Below, piece by piece: positions 55,201-57,441 of a stretch of DNA of 64,000 nt (its first letter is position 1; the number at the start of each line of letters is the position of its first letter). The position numbers and the translations under genes are program-made. A model generated the notes under the pieces. The model ran no database searches, was not told the DNA's origin, and saw nothing but the letters and a program-made list of their open reading frames with translations. The stretch comes from Macrotis lagotis (taxonomy: Eukaryota > Chordata > Mammalia > Peramelemorphia > Peramelidae): positions 281,714,993 to 281,778,992 of the forward strand of contig NC_133658.1 of assembly GCF_037893015.1 (NCBI RefSeq), written 5' to 3'.

Positions 55201-57441
55201 CACAGGGACTGGGACCAACTCAGCCTCACAGATCACAGGGATCGGGACCAACTCAGACCTCACAGATCACAGGGACCGGGACCAACTCAGACCTCACAGA
55301 TCACAGGGACCGGGACCAACTCAGACCTCACAGATCACAGGGACCGGGACCAACTCAGCCTCACAGATCACAGGGACCGGGACCAACTCAGCCTCACAGA
55401 TCACAGGGACTGGGACCAACTCAGACCTCACAGATCACAGGGATCTGGACCAACTCAGCCTCACAGATCACAGGGATCGGGACCAACTCAGCCTCACAGA
55501 TCACAGGGACCGGGACCAACTCAGCCTCACAGATCACAGGGATCGGGACCAACTCAGACATCACAGATTACAGGGACTGGGACCAACTCAGACCTCACAG
55601 ATCACAGGGACCGGGACCAACTCAGACCTCACAGATCACAGGGACCGGGACCAACTCAGCCTCACTGATCACAGGGACTGGGACCAACTCAGACCTCACA
55701 GATCACAGGGATCGGGACCAACTCAGCCTCACAGATCACAGGGACCGGGACCAACTCAGACCTCACAGATCACAGGGACCGGGACCAATTCAGACCTCAC
55801 AGATCACAGGGACCGGGACCAACTCAGCCTCACAGATCACAGGGATCGGGACCAACTCAGCCTCACAGATCACAGGGACCGGGACCAACTCAGCCTCACT
55901 GATCACAGGGATCGGGACCAACTCAGACCTCACAGATCACAGGGATCGGGACCAACTCAGCCTCACAGATCACAGGGATCGGGACCAACTCAGCCTCACA
56001 GATCACAGGGACCGGGACCAACTCAGCCTCACAGATCATAGGGATCGGGACCAACTCAGACATCACAGATTACAGGGACTGGGACCAACTCAGACCTCAC
56101 AGATCACAGGGATGGGACCAACTCAGACCTCACAGATCACAGGGACCAACTCAGACCTCACAGATCACAGGGACTGGGACCAACTCAGACCTCACAGATC
56201 ACAGGGACCGGGACCAACTCAGCCTCACTGATCACAGGGACTGGGACCAACTCAGACCTCACAGATCACAGGGATCGGGACCAACTCAGCCTCACAGATC
56301 ACAGGGATCGGGACCAACTCAGCCTCACAGATCACAGGGACCGGGACCAACTCAGCCTCACAGATCACAGGGATCGGGACCAACTCAGACATCACAGATT
56401 ACAGGGACTGGGACCAACTCAGACCTCACAGATCACAGGGACTGGGACCAACTCAGACCTCACAGATCACAGGGACTGGGACCAACTCAGCCTCACTGAT
56501 CACAGGGACCGGGACCAACTCAGACCTCACTGATCACAGGGACCGGGACCAACTCAGACCTCACAGATCACAGGGATCGGGACCAACTCAGACCTCACAG
56601 ATCATAGGGATCGGGACCAACTCAGACATCACAGATCACAGGGACCGGGACCAACTCAGACCTCACAGATCACAGGGATCAGGACCAACTCAGCCTCACA
56701 GATCACAGGGACTGGGACCCAGATCACAGGGACTGGGACCAACTCAGACCTCACAGATCACAGGGATCGGGACCAACTCAGCCTCACAGATTGGTCTCAC
56801 AGTCACAAGTGTTCTTGGAATGGAGGGGGGCGGGGAGGAAGGAGTTTGGGGAACAGGGAGGAGGGATGACGGCTGACCCAAGGGGGTGGTCTGGGCTCCT
56901 CTCCCGATAGCCCCAGCCCGTGACAAAGAAGGGGCGTCTGGGGCAGGGCAGGGCGCGGGGCCGGCAGGTCCAGACGCGCTCCGAGTCCTGAAGGGGAAGT
57001 GCCTGGGAGAAGAGGTGGCGGGGCGCCCGGGGGGGGGGGGGCAGGAGCAGTCCGCGCCGGGTTCAAGGACCGTGGGGGGGGGGGTCGCCCGGGGAGGGGA
57101 GGGGAGGGCCGCGCCCGGCCCCGCCGCGCCTGCGCGCCCCGCTCACCTCGCACGTCGCGCGCCAGGGCCCGCCACACGGGCGCGTAGTGAATGCAGTGGC
57201 CGCACCACGAAGAGTAGAACTGCACCAGCCACGCGGCCGAGCTGTTGCCCGTGGCCGCGCGCACGCTCCCGGCGTCCAGCGCCCACACGGCGTCCGCGCC
57301 GCCGGTGCTGTACAGCCGGGCCTCGGCCGCGCGGATCCCGGACCCCGCCGAGGCGAGGAGGAGCAGCCAGATCAGCGGCGGCCGCGACCACCCGCGGGGC
57401 CCTCCGCTCGAGCCCCGGCCCCGGCGCCCCGCTGCCGCCAT
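1..57441 (-). CDS. QSOX2: QSOX2, quiescin sulfhydryl oxidase 2 (exons 1-10 and start of exon 11)
   Basis: Gene span, 5' end at 57441, 3' end beyond base 1. The family makes disulfide bonds in secretory-pathway proteins, passing electrons from a thioredoxin CxxC to an Erv/ALR FAD domain and on to O2, yielding H2O2. Joining the exons (57147-57441, 22085-22185, 20759-20807, 20181-20286, 19864-19954, 17006-17151, 13799-13942, 13410-13539, 8542-8664, 6389-6539, 1-82) gives 472 in-phase codons with no stop. Seen: hydrophobic signal segment about residues 23-38; CGHC at 80-83; second thioredoxin-like domain about 150-265; linker helices about 310-395; Erv domain from about 400, with CREC at 468-471. 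Wording such as [14 protein letters not shown] and [16 protein letters not shown] fits QSOX2 rather than QSOX1, recalled from family knowledge. All splice sites are GT-AG. The C-terminal half of the Erv domain and the membrane anchor are not in the window. Nothing suggests a pseudogene. Confidence 0.96.
101..246 (+). mobile_element. WSINE1-like SINE in intron 10, beside exon 11 acceptor
   Basis: tRNA-derived SINE: GGGGCAGCTAGGTGG head, A/B-box-like middle, CACTTAAGCCC region, A-rich tail. Target duplication TAACACCAG at 92-100 and 247-255; five extra bases TTTTA precede the head. The 'AGTTCAAATC..' part is deleted. Its edge lies 23 bases from exon 11. Confidence 0.9.
620..720 (+). mobile_element. 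L2/MIR-type 3' end
   Basis: GAGGGTAAGAACTGCC...CAGTGCTAGGTTCATAAGAAATG resembles the common 3' tail of L2 and MIR elements; it runs into the (CT)n block. Confidence 0.55.
724..778. repeat. (CT)n microsatellite
   Basis: About 26 uninterrupted CT units; the low-complexity open frames across it on both strands are artefacts. Confidence 0.97.
1261..1409 (-). mobile_element. WSINE1-like SINE
   Basis: Poly-T start (tail) to GGGCGGCTAGGTGGC head on the minus strand. Target duplication GCTTATTTAATTT at 1249 and 1411, essentially perfect, so a fairly young insertion. Confidence 0.92.
2370..2785 (-). mobile_element. MIR element split by a SINE
   Basis: Minus-strand MIR features: TGTGCTAAGTGCTTTA on the left and, after the inserted SINE, GAAAACTGAGGCA...GTCACACAGCTATTAG on the right. 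The SINE at 2426-2591 lies inside it, giving relative ages. Confidence 0.7.
2426..2591 (+). mobile_element. WSINE1-like SINE nested in MIR
   Basis: Near-full copy with tail (AAATA)n. Flanks AGAAATATTATTTCA and AGAAATATTTCA are an imperfect target duplication. Confidence 0.92.
2813..3290. repeat. Diverged (ATAGT)n array
   Basis: About 475 bases built from TATAG/GTATA words with irregular CAGTA, GCATA variants: an old, mutated pentanucleotide satellite. A minus-strand open frame in it is composed only of Ile/Leu/Tyr-rich repeats and is not a gene. Confidence 0.92.
3314..3467 (-). mobile_element. WSINE1-like SINE
   Basis: Target duplication ACTCAAGCTATTCTA at 3299-3313 and 3468-3482, perfect over 15 bases. 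It landed at the right edge of the (ATAGT)n array. Confidence 0.94.
4255..4312. repeat. Second short (ATAGT)n tract
   Basis: About 55 bases of the same GTATA/GTGCA words as the larger array 1 kb to the left. Confidence 0.85.
4380..4830. mobile_element. L2 relics, two orientations
   Basis: 4410-4490 is a plus-strand L2 tail (AGCTCCTTGAGAGCAGGAAC); from about 4484 a minus-strand L2 begins (AATATTTATTAATCACC...CAAAGAGCTCACAATCTAATG). Confidence 0.6.
5090..5860 (-). mobile_element. L2 relic interrupted by a SINE
   Basis: Antisense L2 3' region: ATGCCCTCAAAGAATTTGCA, then after the SINE CATGGTCAGACTTGAACTTT and TTTGAGGCAGGGAGACTGAT, in the order expected for antisense L2. Confidence 0.65.
5314..5460 (-). 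mobile_element. WSINE1-like SINE nested in L2
   Basis: Head GGGACAGCTAGGTGGC on the minus strand. Flanks TTGACCTGAGTC and TTGAGCTGCGTC look like a decayed target duplication. Confidence 0.88.
5825..5990 (+). mobile_element. MIR relic
   Basis: CTCAGTTTCCTCAGCTATAAAATGGG then AAGTGCTTTGCAAATTATAAAG...TGCCAGTTGGTATTATTA, standard MIR landmarks. Confidence 0.65.
6389..6539 (-). CDS. QSOX2: QSOX2 exon 10 (start of Erv/ALR FAD domain)
   Basis: 151 bases, residues 396-445 plus one base. It runs [55 protein letters not shown]...[12 protein letters not shown] carries the two cysteines and the Trp/His residues that begin the Erv fold and contact FAD. Human proteins have RGYPC or RGFPC where this has RGYTC, from memory. 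Acceptor CTTTTTCAG|ATTTCT, donor AACACAG|GTATGT. A SINE lies 95 bases upstream of the acceptor, in intron 9. Confidence 0.95.
6634..6789 (+). mobile_element. WSINE1-like SINE in intron 9
   Basis: Perfect 15-base target duplication AAAATACACAGAAAT at 6619-6633 and 6790-6804. It lies 95 bases upstream of the exon 10 acceptor, in opposite orientation to the gene. Confidence 0.95.
7131..7291 (-). mobile_element. WSINE1-like SINE
   Basis: Target duplication TGCTAATAAATTA at 7118-7130 and 7292-7304. Confidence 0.93.
7305..8040. other. Intron 9 stretch, nothing recognised
   Basis: AT-rich sequence without repeats or exon-like signals that I could name. Confidence 0.5.
8040..8170 (+). mobile_element. 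MIR relic
   Basis: GAATCCCCATCTGCTGC...TGTGTGATTTTAGACAAATC...CATTTCATTATCTATTAAATAAGG are decayed MIR core words. Confidence 0.5.
8542..8664 (-). CDS. QSOX2: QSOX2 exon 9 (helical linker region)
   Basis: 123 bases, exactly 41 codons, residues 355-395. It starts [20 protein letters not shown] and ends [21 protein letters not shown]. The family motif FPGR plus amphipathic helices is plain. Acceptor CATCTTTTTCAG|CTA, donor ATGCGG|GTAAAT, phase 0 on both sides, so skipping the exon would keep the frame. Introns 8 (4745 bases) and 9 (2002 bases) flank it. Confidence 0.95.
8665..10190. other. Intron 8, left half: no recognised element
   Basis: AT-rich, no exon, tRNA or clear repeat boundary seen. 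Old repeats may be too decayed to name by eye. Confidence 0.45.
10200..10770 (-). mobile_element. CR1/L3-type LINE relic
   Basis: Antisense CR1/L3 landmarks: GTCATCTAGTTCAATCTCCC, ATATCAGAAGATAACTATTATG, and AAAATGCAGGACCCAAAATTC. Strongly decayed; the short open frame 10376-10603 falls inside it. Confidence 0.6.
11143..11745 (+). mobile_element. 5'-truncated LINE-1 with perfect target duplication
   Basis: About 600 bases. The first part encodes the C-terminal end of L1 ORF2 ([33 protein letters not shown]), followed by the 3' UTR with a G-run and AATAAA-rich tail. Flanked by AAAAGAATAATTCTTTGC at 11125-11142 and 11746-11763, a perfect 18-base target duplication. It is in intron 8, antisense to QSOX2. 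Confidence 0.95.
12340..12540 (+). mobile_element. MIR relic
   Basis: TAGTGTGACCTTAGACAAGT, TTTTCTCATTTGTAAAAATGC and GGATTGTTATGAGGA are in MIR order. Confidence 0.6.
12558..12690 (+). repeat. 78-base tandem duplication
   Basis: A 38-base stretch beginning TATGAATACACACAATTAAT occurs identically at 12558-12595 and 12636-12673, with a partial third copy of its words between them. Confidence 0.88.
13137..13296 (-). mobile_element. WSINE1-like SINE in intron 8
   Basis: Target duplication TTATTCAAGTTT at 13125-13136 and 13297-13308. The element is 113 bases beyond the exon 8 donor, in the same orientation as the gene. Confidence 0.93.
13410..13539 (-). CDS. QSOX2: QSOX2 exon 8 (helical linker region)
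   Basis: 130 bases, residues 312-354 after split Lys311. It encodes [20 protein letters not shown] and then [23 protein letters not shown]. The block [20 protein letters not shown] is nearly invariant in QSOX proteins. Acceptor GTATCTTAG|GTCA, donor TCAAAG|GTACCG, phase 0 out. Intron 7 before it is 259 bases. A WSINE1-like copy ends 113 bases downstream of the donor. Confidence 0.96.
13799..13942 (-). CDS. QSOX2: QSOX2 exon 7 (linker to helix-rich region)
   Basis: 144 bases, residues 264-310 with split codons on both sides. It starts [20 protein letters not shown] and ends [11 protein letters not shown]. The middle, [16 protein letters not shown], is the variable spacer and looks about three residues longer than the human form as I recall it. 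Acceptor TTTGTTACAG|TTTG, donor GATAA|GTAAGT. An internal TTTACAG at the code for PFTV looks like an acceptor, but using it would remove about 87 coding bases of conserved sequence. Confidence 0.93.
14076..14360 (+). mobile_element. SINE head joined to MIR-like body
   Basis: GGCAGCTAGGTGGCTCAGTGG head, then a longer body with CAGTTTTCTCATCTGCAAAATG and TTGCAAACTTCAAAGG...TGTCAGTTATTATA. Either a longer tRNA-core SINE family or a SINE inserted in MIR; no internal tail was seen, favouring the first. Confidence 0.7.
14546..15041 (+). mobile_element. Retroposed segment of unknown source in intron 6
   Basis: About 500 bases ending in ATTAAA (about 15012) and, 15 bases on, a 12-base A run. Flanked by AAAAAGGGCTGTAG (14532-14545) and AATAGAAGGCTGTAG (15042-15056), a slightly decayed target duplication. 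The body is pyrimidine-rich (CT/TTC words), has no long frame on the plus strand, and does not resemble the SINE or L1 copies here. It could be a retrocopy of a non-coding or UTR transcript. Confidence 0.6.
15634..15765 (+). mobile_element. WSINE1-like SINE, internally shortened
   Basis: Head and tail present; the ACTTAATAATTACCTAGCTG segment is missing after CAGACACC. Confidence 0.85.
15775..15945 (-). mobile_element. MIR-like relic
   Basis: AAGTTAAGTGACTTGCTCAAGGTCA...CAAGCCTAGCACTTTTTGAACCC...TCTCTATCAACTACATCA, antisense tRNA-SINE/MIR words. Confidence 0.55.
16270..16715 (+). mobile_element. L2 3' end
   Basis: ATAAGCTCCTCTATTTAATT...AAAGTCCTTCACAATCTAAT...GAATGGAATGCACTTCC...AAGCATTTCCTGGTC and the terminal CCATTGCTTAGAACAAATAA, in L2 order. 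The 83-codon frame here is a relic. Confidence 0.7.
16757..16924 (-). mobile_element. WSINE1-like SINE
   Basis: Flanks ATCCTAATATATTTAT (16741-16756) and ATCCCAATATATTTAT (16925-16940), 15 of 16 identical. It sits 82 bases beyond the exon 6 donor. Confidence 0.93.
17006..17151 (-). CDS. QSOX2: QSOX2 exon 6 (thioredoxin domain 2, core)
   Basis: 146 bases, residues 215-262 plus two bases of Val263. It runs from [20 protein letters not shown] to [17 protein letters not shown]. Val-Pro-Ser-Cys is where the cis-proline loop of the second thioredoxin fold sits. NGS is a potential glycosylation site at 255-257. Acceptor CATCTTCTAG|GTGATA. The donor AATGT|GTAAGT is close to the ideal U1 match. Intron 5 is 2712 bases, intron 6 is 3063. 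Confidence 0.95.
17615..17775 (-). mobile_element. WSINE1-like SINE, diverged
   Basis: Minus-strand head GGGGCAACTGCATGGTGCAA to a tail region at 17620; more substitutions than the other copies. Confidence 0.85.
17780..18635. other. Intron 5 stretch, nothing recognised
   Basis: AT-rich; short open frames on both strands at 18264-18571 overlap one another and show no known domain. Confidence 0.45.
18636..18895 (+). mobile_element. tRNA-SINE with RTE-like tail
   Basis: GGTGGCTCAGTGGATAAA head, then GAGAAGAAAATGGCAAACTA and CAAGAAAACCCCAAATGGGG...AGACACAGCTAAACAACAA, the BovB/RTE-type 3' tail found on a marsupial SINE family. Confidence 0.8.
19310..19560 (-). mobile_element. L2 relic
   Basis: CCCTAAGAAGCTTACAGCTGATGG and TGGGAAGACTTCATGAAAGAAG are antisense L2 words. 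Confidence 0.55.
19622..19661. repeat. (CA)n microsatellite
   Basis: About 19 uninterrupted CA units in intron 5. Confidence 0.97.
19695..19815 (+). mobile_element. L2 3' tail
   Basis: GAACTCCTTATGGGCAGGGCC...GCATAGTACCTGGCAAATAG...CTTAATAAATGCTTATTGAT is the characteristic L2 end. It stops about 50 bases before the exon 5 donor region. Confidence 0.75.
19864..19954 (-). CDS. QSOX2: QSOX2 exon 5 (thioredoxin domain 2, start)
   Basis: 91 bases, residues 185-214 after the split Thr184. It encodes [20 protein letters not shown] then [10 protein letters not shown]. The [15 protein letters not shown] block is diagnostic for QSOX: the first strand of the redox-inactive second thioredoxin fold. 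NNS is a potential N-glycosylation site. Acceptor CCTGAAAG|GTCC, donor CGAGAG|GTATTG, phase 0 out. Intron 4, between this exon and exon 4, is only 226 bases. Confidence 0.95.
20181..20286 (-). CDS. QSOX2: QSOX2 exon 4 (link between thioredoxin domains)
   Basis: 106 bases. It encodes [20 protein letters not shown] then [14 protein letters not shown], residues 150-183, with split codons at both ends. NHT is a potential N-glycosylation site at 167-169. The PPACP region leads into the second thioredoxin-like domain. The donor is GTTAC|GTAAGC. The acceptor is a tandem TAGCAG, so use of the first AG would add three bases (one residue); the second AG is annotated because it matches the family spacing. 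Confidence 0.94.
20759..20807 (-). CDS. QSOX2: QSOX2 exon 3 (thioredoxin domain 1, end)
   Basis: A 49-base exon, 16 codons plus one base, too short to stand out as an open frame. Acceptor TTTCCTTAG|TATTTT, donor ACAAAG|GTATGA. It encodes [16 protein letters not shown], residues 133-148, essentially the family consensus for this strand/helix pair. Phase in is 0 and phase out is 1, matching exon 4. The introns on either side are 1277 and 472 bases. Confidence 0.94.
20808..22084. other. Intron 2 with MIR and SINE
   Basis: Contains an antisense MIR at about 21150-21345 (CCACCATTTGCAGATCAATC...GCACTCTTAGCTGTAAG) and a SINE at 21634-21795. The remaining sequence shows nothing I can name. Confidence 0.6.
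21634..21795 (-). mobile_element. WSINE1-like SINE
   Basis: 12-base poly-T end; short target duplication AGATTA at 21628 and 21796. Confidence 0.9.
22085..22185 (-). CDS. QSOX2: QSOX2 exon 2 (thioredoxin domain 1)
   Basis: 101 bases, codons for residues 99-132. Acceptor CCTATTTCAG|AT, donor TTTAGG|GTGAGT. The start (D)[12 protein letters not shown] and the end [10 protein letters not shown] match the middle of the first thioredoxin fold; Pro129 sits where the cis-proline opposite the CxxC is expected. Cysteines 111 and 120 match conserved family cysteines. The segment between them (AAEENYDT) differs from the acidic/lysine stretch I recall in human QSOX2, so it is locally divergent. The preceding intron is the 35 kb intron 1. 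Confidence 0.95.
22262..23104 (+). mobile_element. L2 element
   Basis: Long sense L2 3' section: ATTGAAGCACAGGTCTGACTATGTCAC, TTAAAGTCCTTTATAATCTGGCTCC, AATGTCAACTTCTTAAGGGCAG and CTAGCACAGTACCAGGCAGG in the right order. The two open frames at 22298-22732 are remnants of its coding region. Confidence 0.75.
23105..23256 (-). mobile_element. WSINE1-like SINE at the end of the L2
   Basis: Flanks TGATCAAATGA at 23093 and 23257, a target duplication. Confidence 0.92.
23257..24050. other. Intron 1 stretch, nothing recognised
   Basis: No exon-like open frame or clear repeat. The only frame (23334-23522, minus) has no family resemblance. Confidence 0.45.
24060..24220 (+). mobile_element. MIR relic
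   Basis: TAGCAGTGGACAAGTCAGGTCATTTCAC...TTTTCTCACTTGTAAAATGGGG...CACAGGACTGTTTTGAG, sense MIR order. Confidence 0.65.
24880..25180 (+). mobile_element. L2 relic plus MIR/L3-like fragment
   Basis: 24900-25040: TTCAATGTCACTTCCTCTATGAAGTC, an L2 3' landmark. 25060-25170: TCAGAGTTAGAAGGAATTTCC...CATTTTACAAAGAGAAAAGC, a MIR/L3-like piece. Confidence 0.55.
25300..25890 (-). mobile_element. L2 element, antisense
   Basis: TGTGTTGTGCTAGGTACTGGGG, CCCTGAAGGATCTCATACTC, AAGGGATTTAAATGTCAGAG and CAGGGAACCACTGAAGTTTC follow antisense L2 order. Confidence 0.75.
25960..26480 (+). mobile_element. L1 ORF1-like relic (HAL1 type)
   Basis: Three frames give recognisable ORF1 pieces with stops: PPERDPRKK, then [17 protein letters not shown]-like text, then [16 protein letters not shown] and [12 protein letters not shown] near the end. 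These parallel the better-preserved copy at 37.2-37.65 kb. No functional frame remains. Confidence 0.6.
27190..27380. repeat. TA/TG-rich microsatellite region with (TA)n core
   Basis: Uninterrupted (TA)n at 27315-27348, flanked by TATG/TGTA words. Open frames on the minus strand here are low-complexity Tyr/Ile text. Confidence 0.95.
27640..28480 (-). mobile_element. L2 element, antisense, continuing
   Basis: GAGACCAATGTGGAGAATACTGCAATAG, TTGAGGATGACTCCAAAGTTG, CACTTCAAGTTTGAGATAC, GGGACATCTAAGAGGAG, TGATCACTGTCAAAGGC and TGACTTTGGAGAACAGTTTGG are successive antisense L2 landmarks, extending into the reverse-transcriptase region. Confidence 0.75.
29250..29301. repeat. (GA)n microsatellite
   Basis: About 50 bases with one GAA interruption; the overlapping Arg/Glu-rich frames are artefacts. 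Confidence 0.95.
29640..29935 (+). mobile_element. L2 3' relic
   Basis: TCCTTGAGAACAGAGACCCTGG...AATAGTGCCTTCCATTTAC resembles the L2 end; decayed. Confidence 0.45.
30122..30270 (+). mobile_element. WSINE1-like SINE
   Basis: Perfect target duplication GAAAAGTAAAG at 30111-30121 and 30271-30281. Confidence 0.94.
30563..30837 (+). mobile_element. LINE-1 3' end, short
   Basis: Only the 3' UTR (TTATTGTCTGATCCTGATATC, G-run, AATAAAATCTTAAAA tail). Flanks GAAACTCATGGATCTC (30547-30562) and GAAACTTGTGGATCTC (30838-30853) are a two-mismatch target duplication. Confidence 0.88.
31040..31215 (-). mobile_element. MIR relic
   Basis: CCCCATTTTACAGTTGGAAAAACTGAGGC...GATCACACAATTGTTAAGTA, antisense MIR. 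Confidence 0.7.
31216..33100. other. Intron 1 stretch, nothing recognised
   Basis: Very AT-rich (32300-32500 is mostly A and T). No gene, RNA or named repeat seen. Confidence 0.45.
33125..33355 (-). mobile_element. MIR relic, well preserved
   Basis: TAAGTACCTACTCTGCACC...ATGTGCTAAATGCTTTACAAATA...CCATTTTACAGACAAGAAAACTGAAG...TTGGATTTGAATTCCC, nearly full-length antisense MIR. The open frame 33112-33336 is incidental. Confidence 0.75.
33495..33720. mobile_element. Non-autonomous hAT-type element
   Basis: 226 bases with inverted ends CAAAGGTTCTTAATTT and AAAAGTTAAGAACCTCTG, typical of hAT/Charlie short elements. Flanked by GTCTATGA (33487-33494) and ATATATGA (33721-33728), an 8-base target duplication with two changes. 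No transposase frame. Confidence 0.75.
33765..33905 (-). mobile_element. WSINE1-like SINE, head damaged
   Basis: Tail and middle normal; the head lost several bases (CTATCTAGCCACCC) beside a C/T-rich patch. Confidence 0.88.
34030..34295 (-). mobile_element. MIR relic
   Basis: AGTTTGCAAACCACTTTACATG...CTCCATTTTACAGGTGAAGAAAC...CTCTATCCACTGTACCACC, antisense. Confidence 0.75.
34300..36480. other. Intron 1 stretch without a named repeat
   Basis: Includes a GTT/GCT-rich tract at 35047-35085. A 75-codon minus frame (35010-35237) is rich in Asn/Ser from that tract; no splice sites or family resemblance. Function not recognised. Confidence 0.45.
36503..36559. repeat. (TAA/TAC)n microsatellite
   Basis: Mixed ACT and AAT triplets; a second short AAT tract lies at 36785-36822. 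Confidence 0.92.
36850..38397 (+). mobile_element. Half-LINE (HAL1-like): decayed L1 ORF1 then 3' UTR
   Basis: A coiled-coil start ([16 protein letters not shown]) leads, through stops, to an ORF1 C-terminal domain at 37423-37650: [20 protein letters not shown] then [18 protein letters not shown] and a stop. Compare the L1 ORF1p motif QARREW...YPAKL. Instead of ORF2, a non-coding stretch follows directly. HAL1 elements have this structure. The piece 39111-39240 on the far side of an L1 is probably its 3' end. Confidence 0.7.
38407..39110 (-). mobile_element. 5'-truncated LINE-1 nested in the half-LINE
   Basis: Minus-strand L1: end of ORF2 ([20 protein letters not shown], then [11 protein letters not shown] and [13 protein letters not shown]), 3' UTR, poly-A as T run at 38407. 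Target duplication CAAGTATTC at 38398-38406 and 39111-39119. ORF2 carries stops and is dead. Same subfamily as the copies at 11.1 and 61.8 kb. Confidence 0.93.
39111..39240 (+). mobile_element. Probable 3' end of the half-LINE
   Basis: Continues from 38397 across the nested L1 and ends in AT-rich ATAAAATAAACCATAAAAGG. Assignment rests on position. Confidence 0.45.
39883..40110 (+). repeat. Local duplication around a SINE
   Basis: AGATTAATATTTCTAACA followed by AGAATTTTTAA occurs at about 39881-39910 and again at 40076-40106; a third, AGATTAGTATTTCT, directly precedes the SINE at 39913-39926. Confidence 0.8.
39927..40075 (-). mobile_element. WSINE1-like SINE
   Basis: Flanks AGATTAGTATTTCT and AGATTAATATTTCT, 13 of 14 identical. 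Confidence 0.92.
40265..40740 (-). mobile_element. L2 relic, antisense
   Basis: GACAGGCCCTGTGCTATTTCC...AAAGGCATAGAGATGGGAGAT-like words, then GAAATGACATGATCAGATATG. Confidence 0.6.
41218..41372 (+). mobile_element. WSINE1-like SINE
   Basis: Target duplication AAAGTAACGCTGCTT / AAAGTAACACTGCTT at 41203 and 41373; 16-base A tail, so among the younger copies. Confidence 0.94.
41490..41600 (+). mobile_element. L2 3' tail
   Basis: CTAGCACAATATTTTGTACATG...GTGCTTAATAAATACTTG. Confidence 0.6.
42445..42510. repeat. (GA)n microsatellite
   Basis: About 32 uninterrupted GA units, the longest dinucleotide run in the window. Confidence 0.97.
42860..44330 (+). mobile_element. Decayed LINE-1 ORF2, endonuclease part
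   Basis: The open frame 43171-43422 encodes [12 protein letters not shown], then [23 protein letters not shown], matching the L1 endonuclease motifs (GDFNTPLS..., EYTFFS, KIDHI). In the second the Asp of the catalytic SDH-type region is out of frame further on. Downstream text (KLVLKKLITF..., later [13 protein letters not shown] in other frames) follows the ORF2 order with many stops. Older than the L1 copies with target duplications. Confidence 0.75.
44335..44400. mobile_element. hAT-type element fragment
   Basis: CCACACTGCCAAAGGGGTCC...AAAAGTTAAGAATCTTTG matches the right end of the 33.5 kb element. Confidence 0.5.
45030..45565 (+). mobile_element. Older LINE-1 3' end
   Basis: CTGAACTGATACTGAGTGAAGG...AGCAGAACCAAGAAAATATC is the end of ORF2 (cf. 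[11 protein letters not shown]), then 3' UTR and an A-rich tail at about 45545-45555. Confidence 0.7.
45575..45940. mobile_element. MIR relics with a TAG/TGG repeat between
   Basis: 45575-45705 sense MIR-like; 45724-45780 GTAGTGGTAGTGG and GCA triplets; 45780-45930 antisense MIR (TTTGATCCTCACAACATTTTG). Confidence 0.6.
46167..46230. repeat. (CT)n / (CCCT)n microsatellite
   Basis: CT run with one CC slip, changing to CCCT units at the right end. Confidence 0.95.
46411..46787 (+). mobile_element. Probable solo LTR of an endogenous retrovirus
   Basis: 377 bases beginning TG and ending CA, flanked by CAAAC on both sides (46406-46410, 46788-46792). Near the right end AGCAAATAAAAACTTTCTTT supplies a polyadenylation signal in the usual R-region place. 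Includes a 13-base near-repeat GATTTTACCCTCG. No internal viral genes in the window. The left boundary is a best guess. Confidence 0.5.
46878..47033 (+). mobile_element. WSINE1-like SINE
   Basis: Target duplication AAAAGTTCATAT / AAAAGGTCATAT at 46866 and 47034. Confidence 0.93.
47330..48250 (-). mobile_element. L2 element, antisense
   Basis: TTATTAGGCACCAACTATGTG, then a second start at 47740 (CACTATGTAGCAAGCACAGTG), TTTAAATGCCAGGGGAGTTTG and ATATGGTCAGACTTTC. Two overlapping L2 copies are likely. Confidence 0.65.
48710..49100 (-). mobile_element. L2 relic, antisense
   Basis: AAGAGAAATAGGAAAGTTGAG, TATGAATTCTGCTTTGCTGATC and GGGAGTGATCTGTGTAGAGA follow antisense L2. Confidence 0.65.
49185..50180 (-). 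mobile_element. CR1/L3 LINE relic
   Basis: AATCACAGAATCTGAGCTGG...CAGAGGTTATCTACTTCAAATC...TACATGAAGATAGCTATTATG...CACTCCAGATGTGGAATG...GCAAATCTGATGACCATACC and CAAGTCAATGATAAAAAGAAG are antisense CR1/L3 landmarks over almost 1 kb, the best-preserved copy here. Confidence 0.8.
50510..51065 (-). mobile_element. L2 relic, antisense
   Basis: CAAATACTTATTAAGCTCCAG...AGCACTATGCTAGGGGTTCAGG...AAGAGTCACTGAAACTTTTT. Confidence 0.7.
51085..51625 (+). mobile_element. Marsupial SINE family with GAATGAAGGACAAACA tail, two parts
   Basis: 51095-51178 (CCAATTCACTTGCTTGCCATGG...AATGAAGAACAAACAATAA) and 51430-51622 (CCATCTCCAGTCATTTGTATCC...AATGAGGGACAAACAACAT). A (GTCT)n tract follows the first. Confidence 0.7.
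52095..52400 (-). mobile_element. Same SINE family, near full length
   Basis: TTGTTTGTCCTTCATTCTCAAAG tail at the left, tRNA-like head GCAACTAGGTGGTACAGTGG on the minus strand at the right. The 65-codon frame inside is not a gene. Confidence 0.8.
52840..53165 (+). mobile_element. MIR relics
   Basis: CACAATGGATAAGTTGC...CTTGGCCTCAGTTCTTCATC...AAATGAGGG, then a second partial copy (TCTGTTTCCTCATCTTTAAG). Confidence 0.65.
53170..54635. other. Intron 1 stretch before the minisatellite
   Basis: No named repeat except a GT/TA microsatellite at 54031-54073. The minus frame 54179-54499 has no family resemblance or splice-site support. Confidence 0.45.
54640..56795. repeat. Minisatellite, 33/34-base unit, about 60 copies, in QSOX2 intron 1
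   Basis: About 2.15 kb of head-to-tail units built on TCACAGATCACAGGG followed by AYYGGGACCAACTCAG and then ACC or CC before the next TCACAG. Units with ACCTCAC are 34 bases, those with CCTCAC 33; the two kinds are interspersed. A few are shortened (near 54925, 56115, 56135 and 56715). The unit contains an internal 7-base near-duplication, TCACAGA/TCACAGG. The array ends about 350 bases inside intron 1. A plus-strand open frame of 559 codons (54552-56231) crosses it; it is a by-product of a stop-free unit, not a gene. Confidence 0.97.
57029..57108 (+). other. G-run cluster and quadruplex motif just after exon 1
   Basis: Runs of 13 G (57029-57041) and 11 G (57074-57084), then GGGGAGGGGAGGGGAGGG at 57091-57108, a perfect four-tract G-quadruplex motif. 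It is on the plus strand, the template strand for QSOX2, 38 bases beyond the exon 1 donor. Exact run lengths may suffer from sequencing slippage. Confidence 0.7.
57147..57441 (-). CDS. QSOX2: QSOX2 exon 1 (start codon, signal peptide, CGHC active site)
   Basis: 295 coding bases, 98 codons plus one base. The ATG at 57441-57439 has a G at +4 and lies in a CpG island. An Arg/Gly-rich N-region is followed by the hydrophobic run [11 protein letters not shown], a typical signal peptide. The mature start resembles [20 protein letters not shown]. The redox motif WCGHC has its cysteines at 80 and 83, and there is a potential N-glycosylation site NSS at 66-68. The donor is CGAG|GTGAGC; the last G joins AT of exon 2 to make Asp99. 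Reading past the donor stays open for another 114 codons, but that is GC-rich intron and not protein. Confidence 0.97.
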